Positions 11,665-22,373 of a stretch of 64,000 nt of DNA are shown piece by piece (within the stretch, counting starts at the first letter, position 1; each line of letters opens with the position of its first letter). The position numbers and the translations under genes were made by a program. The stretch comes from Phaseolus vulgaris (taxonomy: Eukaryota > Streptophyta > Magnoliopsida > Fabales > Fabaceae), in NCBI RefSeq assembly GCF_000499845.2, contig NC_023750.2, positions 28,495,652 to 28,559,651 on the forward strand, written 5' to 3'. Under the pieces are notes generated by a model. It had not been told where the DNA came from and searched no databases. It saw only the letters and a program-made list of their open reading frames with translations.

Positions 11665-12340
11665 ATGGATCGAGATTGGATTAACTCCATTCGCATAAGT
11701 GATGAGTATGAAAAAGGAGTAGAAGAATTTATACAATTTGTGCAATGTAACGCTAGTAGTAGTGGTTATGATGGAGTAAAGTTTAGGTTTCTGTGGGTTA
11801 ATTTTTTGAACAGAAGGAGATTGGATGTTAACAAAATTAGGGAGCACCTTCTGTGTTATGGGTTTCTATGATCTTATACAACTTGAACATTGCATGGTGA
11901 ATTATTAAATTTACCAAGTGTTTCGGTATCCGAAGAATATGTTCAGTTCGCCATGGATGATGTAGTACATGATGATCAATTGGAGGACAAGATTCGTGAT
12001 GTTTGAGCTGAGTATTTTGTAGAAGTGCATGGATATGAAAGTATGTCAAGCGATTCGGAGACTCCATTCTTTCTTGGATCAACTAACTTCACACGGTTGT
12101 CGGTGGTGTTAAGATTGATGAATTTGAAGGTAATAAATAGATGGATTGATAAAAGATCCACGAAATTGCTTCAGTTGTTGAAGGATATGATTCCAGAGGG
12201 AAATACTCTACCTATTCGTAATCATGAGGCCCAAAAGATTCTTTGTCTGATGGGTATGAAGTATAAAAGATACATGCATGTCCTAATGATTGTATATTAT
12301 ATAGGAAGGATTTTGAGATATGTGTGCTTTAATTTTGAAT
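11665..12340 (+). pseudogene. CACTA (En/Spm) TNP2-like transposase, N-terminal remnant
   Basis: The first ORF starts MDRDWINSIRISDEYEKG and includes the segment ending RRLDVNKIREHLLCYGF, typical of the transposase-associated N-terminal domain of plant CACTA transposases, although one expected Cys pair is changed. After stops and frameshifts, 12060-12340 matches the next TNP2 segment (LGSTNFTRLSVVLRLMNLK, then LLKDMIPEGNTLP). A frameshift near 12270 leaves the Cys-containing segment in another frame. The catalytic domain is missing. The protein would bind the element ends and excise it; this copy cannot. Confidence 0.82.
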
Positions 12341-12344
12341 GAAA

Positions 12345-12745
12345 TGAATGGATGATTATAACTTTATACATTATTTTATTTTATTATGAAAAAGTGGTGG
12401 TTAAATTTTATAATTGTATAAAACAGATTATAAAAAGGATTATAAAAAAGTGGTGGTTAAATTTTATTTATTCAGAATTAAAATTATGCCAGTTAAAAAC
12501 GCCACTACTTACGTATATTATAGCGCTAGAATCTTCTTCAATAAATGTAAATTGAGATAGTTATAACTAACACTACTTACATATAAAAACTGTCACTACT
12601 TACACTATGTTTAAAGTAGCGGGTGTTGTGGCGGGTAGCGTAAAACCGCCACATTAAACTTTGTGGCGGGCATTAAGCATATATTGTGGCGGTTATAAAC
12701 GCTAGTTTATACGAAAATAACCGCCACAATATACATTTTTTTTAT
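12345..12745. repeat. CACTA-like subterminal region with inverted repeats
   Basis: AT-rich DNA followed by many copies of GTGGCGG/CCGCCAC. A perfect 17-bp inverted repeat is seen at 12680-12696 and 12717-12733, enclosing a small AAAC/GTTT palindrome. CACTACTTAC occurs three times (12500-12600). This looks like a CACTA 3' subterminal region; the terminal TAGTG is not visible. Its motif differs from the 752-1135 repeats, so it may be a different CACTA family. Confidence 0.5.
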
Positions 12746-14095
12746 TGCTTGAAGTCACCCAGAACCGCCGCAGTCTATGCGGAAGAGGTCCAACAGGTGG
12801 AGACTTTAGAGGGTGGAAGAAGAGAGCATCAATCATTAACGCAAGAAACACTGAAGGTGCCTAAGGTAAGCGCCTATGGCTTGTTGGGAGAGGAATTGCT
12901 GGACATCTGTCAGGTCGACGTAGGCAAAACCTGGATGACACCATATCGGAGTTACCTTGCTGATGGAATGCTCCCAGCAGAGACCGTGGAGGCCAAGGTG
13001 ACTAAGAAGAACTCAGGGAGGTATACCGTGGCAGATGGGAAGTTGTTTAGACATGGCTACACACACGCTATCCTCACATGCGTGAGTGGGGATCAGTGTA
13101 TGCGCATCATGGCAGAGCTCCATGAAGGCATCTGTAGGAGTCATGTTGAGGGACGAGCTCTCTCCCTGAATGCTGTTTGGGCGGGGTATTATTGGCCGAC
13201 CATGAGGGAAGATTGCATGAAGTACGCACAACGTTGCAATCAATGTCAGAAGCATGTTGATTGGCATCATGCACCCCCAGAGGAGTCGCGGTCCATACAT
13301 AGCCCTTGACCTTTCCACACATGGGGAATAGACATCTTGGGATTTTTCCCACTAGCGATTCGTCAAATGAAGTACCTAGTGGTGGTCATTGAGTACTTTA
13401 CCAAGTGGGTAGAAGCTGAACCCGTGGCACAGATAACTGCCCACAAGGTTCAGCACTTCGTGTGGAAGAACATTATCTGTCGTTTTTGGATTCCAAAATG
13501 TTTGGTGTCTGACAACGACACCCAGTTCGCAAACTAGCAGCTAGGTAAGCTGTGTCAAGCAGGTTTTCGCCTCGGTAGAGCACCCTTAGACAAACAGACA
13601 GGTTGATTCTGCCAACAGAGTCTTGTTCAGAGGCTGAAGAGGAGGTTGGAGAAGGCTAAAGGGACCTGGGATGATGAGGTACCCCGAATCTTGTGGGCCT
13701 ACCACACCACTCCACAATCCACCACGAAGGAAACACCCTTCAGCCTGGTGTATGGAACAGACGCCATGATCCCTGTGGAGATCCAGGAGAGCTCACCGCG
13801 GTTCCAGAACTTAGTGATAGAAAATTCTAACAAAGAGAGGAAGGTGAAGGGTAGAGCAGAAACAAAGGTCCAAGCTTAGACCCGACAGTTCCAAGCTGCC
13901 GACCTGGTGATGCGGAAAGCTCACCCCTACCAGTTGGATAACAAGTTGTCTCCCAAGTGGACCGACTCATTCTGCATGGTAGAGGCACTCAGAAACGGAG
14001 TATACGGATTGAGACTCTGGAGGGGGGAGTATACTTGGCGTGTAAGCCAACACCCAAGTCAGATACTCCAAGTAATAAAAATTGTTCAAAAGTAG
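12746..14095 (+). pseudogene. Tat-type gypsy integrase (element H)
   Basis: Segments at 12686-13309, 13337-13537, 13646-13879 and 13907-14095 give the HHCC zinc-binding region (LHEGICRSH, CNQCQKH), the first part of the DDE core (TWGIDILG, VSDNDTQF) and the C-terminal part. They are broken by a stop at about 13307, a stop and small deletion near 13535-13600, and further stops. Integrase would insert the cDNA. The close relative on the other strand is 14656-15547. Confidence 0.8.
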
Positions 14096-14655
14096 ACTTG
14101 GCATGTAAGCCAAGTCAGATTCTCCGACTGAAAGGCCTTAATAGAGTAGACATGGTGTGTGAGATGACACCCAGATCAGACATTCTAAAGGCCAACAAGT
14201 TATGAAAAAAAAATATCTATAATTGGATATCAGAAAGGGCGACCTTTGCTCAGTAAGACTATGAGCTCAGGTGCCTCGAAACATAGTTAGGCATAACTAA
14301 GGTTGATTGACTTAAGTTAGGGAAAGATGATTTGGCTTGCTAAGATTTTAAGCCCAGACACTCGAAAGCATACACTATGAGGCAGTACGCTCTATGCTTA
14401 GTAGGATTCTGAGTCCAGAGGGTACTAAACCAACAATACCTAAAAGTACATAGCTAAAGGTATAGAGAGCGACCCACCTTGGCATTAGTAGAACCACCCA
14501 TGCTCGGGCGTTATGTGAAAAAGAACCAACCATGTGGTAGCAAAGCACCACATAGGTGTTAGGAGTAGACTTGGTGTGTAAGCCAACACTCAGGTTAGAT
14601 ACTCTAAATAACGAAAACTATCAAAGAGTAGACTTGGAAGGTGGACCAACACTCA
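12746..14655 (+). mobile_element. Tat-lineage gypsy fragment H (integrase and 3' region)
   Basis: Plus-strand remnant covering the end of RNase H, the integrase and a downstream region with repeated GAGTAGACTTGG...CCAACAC units (14028-14660). It has no LTR. The left border with CACTA DNA lies about 12740-12770. The right border is a head-to-head junction with element K. Confidence 0.8.
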
Positions 14656-14660
14656 AGTTG
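14028..14660 (+). repeat. Degenerate direct repeats downstream of integrase H
   Basis: Units of the type GTAGACTTGG...GTAAGCCAACACCCAAGTCAGATACTC recur near 14033, 14092, 14140, 14565 and 14623, with unrelated sequence between. No coding potential is clear. Confidence 0.5.
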
Positions 14661-15547
14661 AAGGGTGTCTCTCTGGTGGTGGACTTGGGAGTGGTGTGGT
14701 AAGCCCACACAATTCTAGGAACTTCCTCTGCCCAAGTTCCTTTGGCCTTCTCGAGCCTCCTCTTCAGACCTCTGAGCAGGACTCTGTTGGCAGACTCGAC
14801 CTGCCCATTCGTCTGGGGTGCTCGACTGATGCGAACACCTGCTTTATTCCAACTTCTGAGAATAACTTGCCCAGCTGTTGACTTGCAAACTGTGTGCCAT
14901 TGTAAGACGTCAAACGCTTCGGCACCCTAAAGCGGCACACTATATTCTTCCACACGAAGTGCGTGATCTTGTGGGTTGTGATCTACGCTATTGGCTCAGC
15001 CTTGATCCACTTTGTGAAGTACTCCATGGCGACCATGAGGTACTTCATCTGCCTTATCGCCAGAGGAAAAGGTCCCAGGATGTCGATCCCCCATGTATGA
15101 AATGGCCAAGAGTTGTAAATCGACCTGAGCTCCTCTAGCGGTGCCTTGTGCCAGTCAGCGTGTTGTTGACACTTCTTGCACTGTTGTGCATACCTTGTGC
15201 AGTCTTCCCTTACGGTCGGCCAATAATATCCCGCACGAATGGCCTTCGATGGTAGAGATCCTCCACCGATGTGACTCCCACATATCCCTTCGTGGAGTTC
15301 TGCCATTATACGTGCGCATTGGTCTCCCCTTACACATACCAAAATTGGGTGGGTGAACCCATGTTTGAACAACTCTCCGTCACTGTGAGTGTACTTGGAA
15401 GAATTTTTCTTGATTTTCCTGGCCTCTGCGGATTCCAATGGGAGTATCCCATAAGCCAGGTAGCGCTTGTAGGGCGTTATCCAGGTTTCTCCTCCTTCGA
15501 CCAAGCAAACCTGCATTGCTTCGTCCCCCAAGACTGGATACATGCTT
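14656..15547 (-). pseudogene. Tat-type gypsy integrase (element K)
   Basis: The minus-strand segment from 15547 holds the HHCC region (LHEGICGSH, CKKCQQH) and the start of the catalytic core (HTWGIDILGPF). A frame change near 14960-14985 leads to the second-Asp region, which reads TSYNGTQF: the expected catalytic Asp is Tyr (about 14910). The third catalytic Glu and the C-terminal domain are beyond the truncation. Non-functional. Confidence 0.82.
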
Positions 15548-16699
15548 TGTTGAACCAAGTGGTGTTCAAGCTTTGAAGAATCCAAACCCTTTGAAGGATG
15601 TTGAAGCCTTGGTTGTGCTTGCTGTTGTTGTGCTGGTTTAGTCTAGTTCTGGGGTAGTTTGAGTGTTGTAATCCACCCCTTGATCGAATGTAAAGCATAT
15701 ACATTCTCAATCTTTGTGAAAGTAAAATGTTTTCAAACTAAGTTAAAACAACCGATTGTTTTGTCGAAACAACCGATTGTTTATACTTAGATGTTTTGAG
15801 AAAAGATTTGAAAACTGTTTTTCAAATGGTAAAGCTGTTAAAACCAAAACAACCAATTGATTCGAGGAAACAACCGATTGTTTGCTTTGGGACCATAACA
15901 AAAAAACTGTTTTATCTTTGACTGAGCTTTAAATGATTTAACTGCTTACGTTCCAGTCATTAAATGCTCTGACCAATCTTTTAATGCAATTTAAGAGTTT
16001 GTTGAGATTTGATAACAAACTACATCTTTGAATAAATTCAGAAAAACAGATTTGAGAATTAATCTTTGACAAGTATTTTGCTAAGAGTTTTTGAGTTTTT
16101 CAAAGAGCTGAGATTGCTGAAAGTTTGTGATTGATCAAAGTGTGTGGAATAGGATTCTGCTTGTATTGATTTCAGATTATCTTCTGTAACAAGTGTAATC
16201 CTTAAACTCTGTGAAACAAGTTTCGTTTCTGTGGTTGTTGAGATTGGCTGTGTGTTCTTGAGGGGATCAAGATCAACAATCTTAGTGTTGGTGTGTTGGC
16301 CAAGAAGCGTGTGTGTCTTGAGGTGTTCAAGGTCACTTTCTTGGTTGTGGTGTAAGTGATCAAGTTGTGATTGCTTAGTGGATTTCCTCAGAGGGTTTCT
16401 AAAAAGACTGGATGTAGCTCTGGTTTTGGAGTGAACCAGTATAAACATCTGTGTGCATTCTCTCTATCCCTAACTCTTTAAATTCAGTTTTGATATTTTT
16501 TAACTGGTATAAACAACCGATTGTTTTGGTAAAACAACCGATTGTTTTTACTAGTGTTGTGCTGTTTGCTTTATGTTTTGAAAAACTGATTTCTTAATCA
16601 AGGTTTTCTCGAAGTAATTTCATTCAAGGCCGAATAGATTGCGAAAACTCTCTTTAAACAATTCACCCCCCCTCTAGTTTAAAGTCATATATTCTAACA
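15548..16699 (+). repeat. 5' LTR of copia element I
   Basis: 1152 bp, TGTTGAACCAAG to TTCTAACA. It has three 21-bp-spaced AAACAACCGATTG pairs (15746/15767, 15846/15867, 16511/16532). The 3' LTR is similar but lacks about 30 bp around 15840-15870. Confidence 0.9.
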
Positions 16700-16700
16700 A

Positions 16701-16714
16701 TTGGCATCAAGAGC
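16701..16714 (+). promoter_or_regulatory. Primer-binding site of element I
   Basis: TTGGCATCAAGAGC beside the LTR end is close to the initiator-Met type site TTGGTATCAGAGC. Element C has the same sequence on the minus strand next to 47604. Confidence 0.75.
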
Positions 16715-16759
16715 TTGGTTCTTGAAAGTTATTCAAGTTGATCCAAAAAAAAAAATTCT

Positions 16760-17860
16760 ATGGCTGGAAAACTATCTTTTGAGGAAGGTGGTTCAATCTA
16801 CAAACCACCTTTATTTTGTGGATTGAATTATAAATATTGGGAACCAAGAATGAAAATCTTTATGGAATCTATTGATCAAGGAATTTGGGATTCAATTGAG
16901 AATGGTCCTTACATTCCAAAGTTTAAAAAGAATGGTTCTTTCATTGCAAAACCTTGGTCTCAATGGACCAATGATGAATGTAAGATGGCCAAGCTTAATT
17001 GTATTGCTTAAAACATAATAGCTTCTGCACTAGATACTAATGAATTTTTCAGGATATCAAAATGCAAAACTGCTAAGGATATGTGGGACACACTCAAGGC
17101 TGCTCATGGACACAATTAACCAAAGGAGGCAATGACAAAGAGTCAAGCAAGAAGGAAAAAAAGGCAAAATAAGAAAAGCCTCAACATTTGCTTCATGGCC
17201 AGAAAGGAGGATGACTCAAGTAGTGTAAGTTCATCAAACTCCTCAAACTCTGAAAATTATGGTCAATTGCTTCAAGCCTTTCAAGAAACACATGAAGAAG
17301 CCAACCGATTGGCTCTCTTGAACAATCGGTTAAAAGAAAAGAACAACTGGCTTGAAAACAAAGTAAAGACACTGGAAGAGGAATTAGAAAATTCAAAAAC
17401 AGATTTTGAAAATCTTGAAATCATTTACAAAAACTCCTCTTGCAAGTGTGATACTCTAGTTTGTGAAAATTGAGAAAATCTTGAAAAGAAGGTCCACTAT
17501 CTTGTTAAAACTGTGGATAAGCTTTCTAAAGGCCAATCCAACTTTGAGAGTGTTCTAGCATCTCAAAATTGTGTTTTTGGAAAAGCTGGATTGGGTTTTA
17601 ATCCACAAAACAAACAAGATAGATTTTCAAAATCATTTTCGAAAATGCCAGAAAAACAATCGATTGGCCCATCGAAACAACCGATTGTTACATGCTTCTA
17701 TTGCATGAAAAGAGGCCATTTTGTGAGGTTCTGTAAAATTAGAAAATATGTTGTTCCTAAAGGTCTTATGAAGTGGATTCCTAAGAGTAGTAAAGCTTTA
17801 ATTGATGAGTGTAAACCAAATGGACCCACATTCATAAGGGGACCAAATCTTTGTACTTGA
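16760..17860 (+). pseudogene. Sirevirus-like gag (element I)
   Basis: Starts at the ATG at 16760 (MAGKLSFEEGGSIYKPPLFCGLNY), the same start as element C gag. It has stops near 17009, 17117 and 17471 and an internal deletion that removes the first CCHC knuckle kept in element C. A coiled-coil-like segment follows (17280-17400), then one CCHC-like knuckle, CFYCMKRGHFVRFC (17695-17736). Gag would form the particle. Confidence 0.8.
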
Positions 17861-17881
17861 AAATCTTTTTTATAGGAAATC

Positions 17882-18445
17882 TTGGAGGAGAGCAAGCAAC
17901 TGTGGTACTTGGATAGTGGATGCTCCAAGCACATGACAGGGAACAAATCAAAGATCTTGAGCATCTCCTTTAAGCAATAGGGTCATGTCACCTATGGAGA
18001 CAACAACAAAGGAAGGATTCTTGGGAGAGGATCCATAGGAGACAAAGACATCTTGGTAATTCATGATGTGCTTTATGTAGAAGGCCTAAAGCATAATCTG
18101 CTGAGCATTAGCCAAATTTGTGACAAGGGATATCAAGTGATGTTCAAGGCAAACACATGTGAAATTTGTCTACCCAACACCAAAGAGGTAATGTTGGTAG
18201 GTAAGAGAGTTAATAATGTGTATCTTCTAGATATCTCTTCACCATGTTCAATTGGATGTCTTCTATCCAAGCAAGATGAATCTTGGCTTTGGCATAGAAG
18301 AATTGCTCATATTCACATGAATCACTTGAACAAGCTAATTTCAAAGGATCTTGTGATTGGGCTGCCAAAACTAAAGTTTGAGAGGGATCACATTTGTGAA
18401 GCATGCCAAAAGGGGAAACCAGTGATAATTTCTTTCAAAATTTAA
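17882..18445 (+). pseudogene. copia protease and pre-integrase region (element I)
   Basis: Active-site motif LWYLDSGCSKHMTG (about 17908-17950), a stop near 17978, then the ILVIHDVLYVEGLKHNLLS segment and the GAG_pre-integrase HHCC-type region (WHRRIAH, CEACQKGK), ending in a stop at 18445. Confidence 0.8.
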
Positions 18446-19483
18446 AATGTTGTTTCATCCTTGAAACCTCTTGAACTTCTTCACATGGATCTCTTTGGAC
18501 CCTCAAGAACTATGAGTCTTGGTGGAAATTATAATGCTCTTGTTATTGTTGATGACTTTTCTAGGTACACTTGGACTCTTTTCTTGGAATCAAAGAGTGA
18601 TGCCTTTTCTGCTTTTAAGAAGTTAGCAAGAAGGTTGCAGAACACAAAGAACAACAACATAGGTTCTATTAGAAGTGATCATGGAGGAGAATTTCAGAAT
18701 GAGAAGTTCAGCAAATTCTGTGAGAAGATGGGGATTCTGCACAACTTCTCTGCTCCAATAACACCACAACAGAATGGAGTAATAGAGAGAAAGAACAGGT
18801 CTCTTGAAGAGCTAGCAAGGACAATGCTTAGTGAATCATCACTTCCTAAGTACTTTTGGGCAGACGCAGTGAGCACCTCATGTTATGTGATGAATAGGGT
18901 AAGGCCTATTTTGAAGAAAACTCCATATGAACTCTTCAATGGAAGGAAGCCTAACATCAGTCATCTCAAAGTCTTTGACTGCAGCTGTTTCGTTCTCAAC
19001 AATGGAAAGAAAAACTTGGGAAAGTTTGACGAGAAAGCGGACCTTGGTATCTTCATAGGGTATTCACTCACAAGTCATGCATATAGAGTCTACAACAAGA
19101 GGTTGATGATTGTAGAAGAATCAGTTCACGTTGTCTTTGATAAGGTAGATCGCAGAATCAATCAAATCCCAAAGACCAGTGCTGAAGAAGATGAACAGAG
19201 CATCAGTTTGGAGAAGCTAGAAATCTGTGTAGAAAAACAACCTGTTGATTCACAGAAACAACCGATTGAAATTCTGCAACAGAGTGAGCTGCCCAAGGAG
19301 TGGAGGATTCCTAGAGATCTGTCAGTGGATAACATCATAGGGCAGATAAAGGAAGGTGTCTGCACACGTACTCCATCTCAAACTTCTTCAGGCACACAAC
19401 TTTTGTCTCTCAAATTGAACCAAAGTCAATTGAGGAAGCTCTCAAGGATGAGAAGTGGGTTGAAGCTATGCATGAAGAGTTGA
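18446..19483 (+). pseudogene. copia integrase core (element I)
   Basis: The DDE core is visible: [18 protein letters not shown] and [17 protein letters not shown]. The ORF runs on through the linker to the RT. That linker contains a 21-bp-spaced motif pair (19235/19256) encoding KQP repeats. A frame change at about 19470 separates it from RT. Confidence 0.85.
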
Positions 19484-20598
19484 ATCAGTTTGCAAGGAAT
19501 GAGGTATGGTTTCTTGTCCCTAAAACTAATGAAATGAATATTATTGGTTCGAAATGGGTTTTCAGGAACAAGCTAGATGAGGATGGTGTGATCACAAGGA
19601 ACAAAGCAAGGCTAGTTGTCAAAGGCTACAATCAAGAAGAGGGCATAGATTATGGTGAGACCTTTGCTCTTGTTGCTAGATTGGAGGCTGTGAGGATGCT
19701 GCTGGCTTTTGCATGTATGAGTGGTTTTAAACTCTTCCAAATGGATGTCAAGAGTGCCTTCTTGAATGGCTACATCAATGAGGAAGTCTATGTAGATCAA
19801 CCACCGGGCTTTGAAGATCATAAGTATCCTAACCATGTCTTCAAGTTGAAGAAAGCTTTGTATGGACTGAAGCAAGCTCTAAGACAGTGGTATGAGAGGC
19901 TTAGCAACGTCCTTCTATCTCATGGATATGAAAGGGGAATGGTAGACAAGACTCTCTTCATCAAGAAGTCAAATGCAGAAATAATTCTTGTGCAAATCTA
20001 TGTTGATGATATCATCTTTGGTGCTACACAAGATAGTTTGTGTGAAGAATTTGTGGCTGCAATGAAAGGTGAGTTTGAAATGTCTATGATGGGAGAATTG
20101 TCTTTCTTTCTTGGATTGCAGGTTAAGCAAACAAAGGATGGGATCTTCTTAAGTCAATCAAAGTATTGCAAGGGGATTCTCAAGAAATTTGAAATTGAGA
20201 GTTGCAAAGAAGCAAGCACTTCAATGCCATCAAGCTGTTACATGGATGCGGATGCTGCTGGAAAGAGTGTAGATCAAACAAAATACAGAGGATTGATTGG
20301 ATCTTTGCTTTATCTAACAGCTAGTAGGCCAGACATCATGTTTGCGGTGTGTCTATGTGCAAGATATCAAGCAAATCCTAAAGAGTCACACTTCAAAGCT
20401 GCAAAAAGAATTCTGAAATATCTCAAAGGAACATCATCTGTTGGATTATGGTATCCTTCTCACTCTCAAATTCATTTAATTGGTTATTCAGATTTTAACT
20501 TTGCAGGTTGCAAGCTAGATAGAAAGAGCACAAGTGGAACTTGCCACCTTCTTGGCTCAAGCCTAATCTCATGGCATAGCAAGAAGCAAGGTTCTTGA
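19468..20598 (+). pseudogene. copia reverse transcriptase (element I)
   Basis: 376 codons with canonical copia RT motifs: [34 protein letters not shown] and the tail SDFNFAGCKLDRKSTSG. It ends in a stop before RNase H is complete. It would copy RNA to DNA in the particle; the ORF itself is long and well preserved. Confidence 0.88.
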
Positions 20599-20929
20599 AT
20601 ACATTGCTGCTGGAAACTGTTGTGCACAGATTCTGTGGCTAAAACAACAACTTGCAGACTTTGGATTACAAATCAGCAAGGTTCCTTTGATGTGTGATAA
20701 CACAAGTGCCATCAATCTTACCAAAAATCAGATTCAGCACTCAAGGACCAAACATATTGAGATAAGGCATCATTTCATCAGGGATCATGTAAACAAAGGG
20801 AACTATGAAGTGAAGTTTGTGGAGACCAAACTGTAGTTAGCTGACATCTTCACGAAGCCATTACCAAAAGAGAGGTTTTTCTTCCTTTGAAATGAGTTAG
20901 GTATTCTTGATCTTAATAATCTCTCCTAA
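20599..20929 (+). pseudogene. copia RNase H, C-terminal part (element I)
   Basis: After a short deletion, another frame gives [31 protein letters not shown] and the ADIFTKPLPKERF ending, with stops near 20835 and 20888. The segment containing the AEAEY Asp/Glu site is partly lost. Confidence 0.75.
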
Positions 20930-21254
20930 ATCTGTTTTGATAAATGCTAAAGTCTATTTGTGAAGACAAATAGGGGGAGAATTAATTGGTTCTTGTATAT
21001 CTTTATCTGATACTGTATAAACTGTTAAATCTCTGATTTAAAGCTGTTTTCTGCTGCTGCTGATAAAAACAACCGATTGTTTCGTGTAAACAACCGATTG
21101 TTTATCATGTTTTATGCTTTGAATACATAAAAATCTAACCTGCTGCTGTAAGAAGCATTGGATAGTATAAATGCTATTTTTACAGGTACTGCTTCAGATT
21201 CAATCAGATCAAACACAAGCATCAGGGATTTGTCTTCATCAAATATGGGGAGAT

Positions 21255-22373
21255 TGTTGAACCAAGTGGTGTTCAAGCTTTGAAGAATCCAAACCCTTTG
21301 AAGGATGTTGAAGCCTTGGCTGTGCTTGTCGTTGCTGTGCTGGTTTAGTCTAGTTCTGGGGTAGTTTGAGTGTTGTAATCCACCCCTTGATCGAATCTAA
21401 AGCATAGGCAATCTCAATCTTTGTGAAAGTAAAATGTTTTCAAACTAAGTTAAAACAACCGATTGTTTTGTCGAAACAACCGATTGTTTATACTTAGATG
21501 TTTTGAGAAAAGATTGAAAACTGTTTTTCAAATGGTTAATCGAGGAAACAACCAATTGTTTGTTTTGGGACCATAACAAAAAAATTGTTTTATCTTTGAC
21601 TGAGCTTTAAATGATTTAACTGCTTACGCTCCAGTCATTAAATGCTTTGACCAATCTTTTAATGCAATTTAAGAGTTTTTTAAAATTTGATAACAAACAA
21701 CATCTTTGAATAAATTCAGAAAAACAGATTTGAGTAACAATCTTTTACAAGATTTTAAAAAGAGTTTTTTGAGTTTTTCAAAGAGCTGAGGTTGCTTAGA
21801 GTTTGTGATTGATCAAAGTGTGTGGAATAGGATTCTGCTTGTATTGATTTCAGATTATCTTCTGTAACAAGTGTAATCCTTGTACTCTGTAAAACAAGTT
21901 TCGTTTCTGTGTTTGCTGAGATTGGTTGTGTGTTCTTGAGGGGATCAAGATCAACAATCTTAGTGTTGGTGTGTTGGCCAAGAAGAGTGTGTGTCTTGAG
22001 GTGTTCAAGGTCACTTTCTTGGTTGTGGTGTAAGTGATCAAGTTGTGATTGCTTAGTGGATTTCCTAAGGGTTTCTGAGAAGACTGGATGTAGCTCTGGA
22101 TTTGGAGTGAACCAGTATAAACATCTGTGTGCAATCTCTCTATCCCTAACTCTTTAAATTCAGTTTTGTTTGTTGTTTGCTGGTATAAACAACCGATTGT
22201 TTCTGTGAAACACCCGATTGTTTTTCTGGTACTGCTTCTTTTTATTGCTGTTTTGGCAAACTGAATTTCTTATCAATTGTTTCTTGAGATAATTTCATTC
22301 TTGTTTTAAAAGTTAGCGAAAACCCTATTTAAACAATTCACCCCCCTCTAGTTTAAAGCCATCCATTTTAACA
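21255..22373 (+). repeat. 3' LTR of copia element I
   Basis: 1119 bp, preceded by the polypurine tract TATGGGGAGAT. It carries motif pairs 21453/21474 and 22187/22208; another pair (21067/21088) sits just upstream of the LTR. Confidence 0.9.

Larger units (their letters stand above)
15548..22373 (+). mobile_element. Sirevirus-like Ty1/copia retrotransposon I
   Basis: 5' LTR 15548-16699, primer-binding site at 16701, gag, protease, integrase, RT, RNase H, purine tract, 3' LTR 21255-22373. Domain order (integrase before RT) shows Ty1/copia. Stops occur in every domain. Flanking 5-mers (TGCTT and AATGA) do not match, and pol codons of host element K are missing at the site, so flanking DNA was lost after insertion. 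Confidence 0.9.

Noticed and set aside
14878..15576. Several plus-strand ORFs of 60-100 codons.
   Set aside because: They are shadows of the minus-strand integrase of element K.
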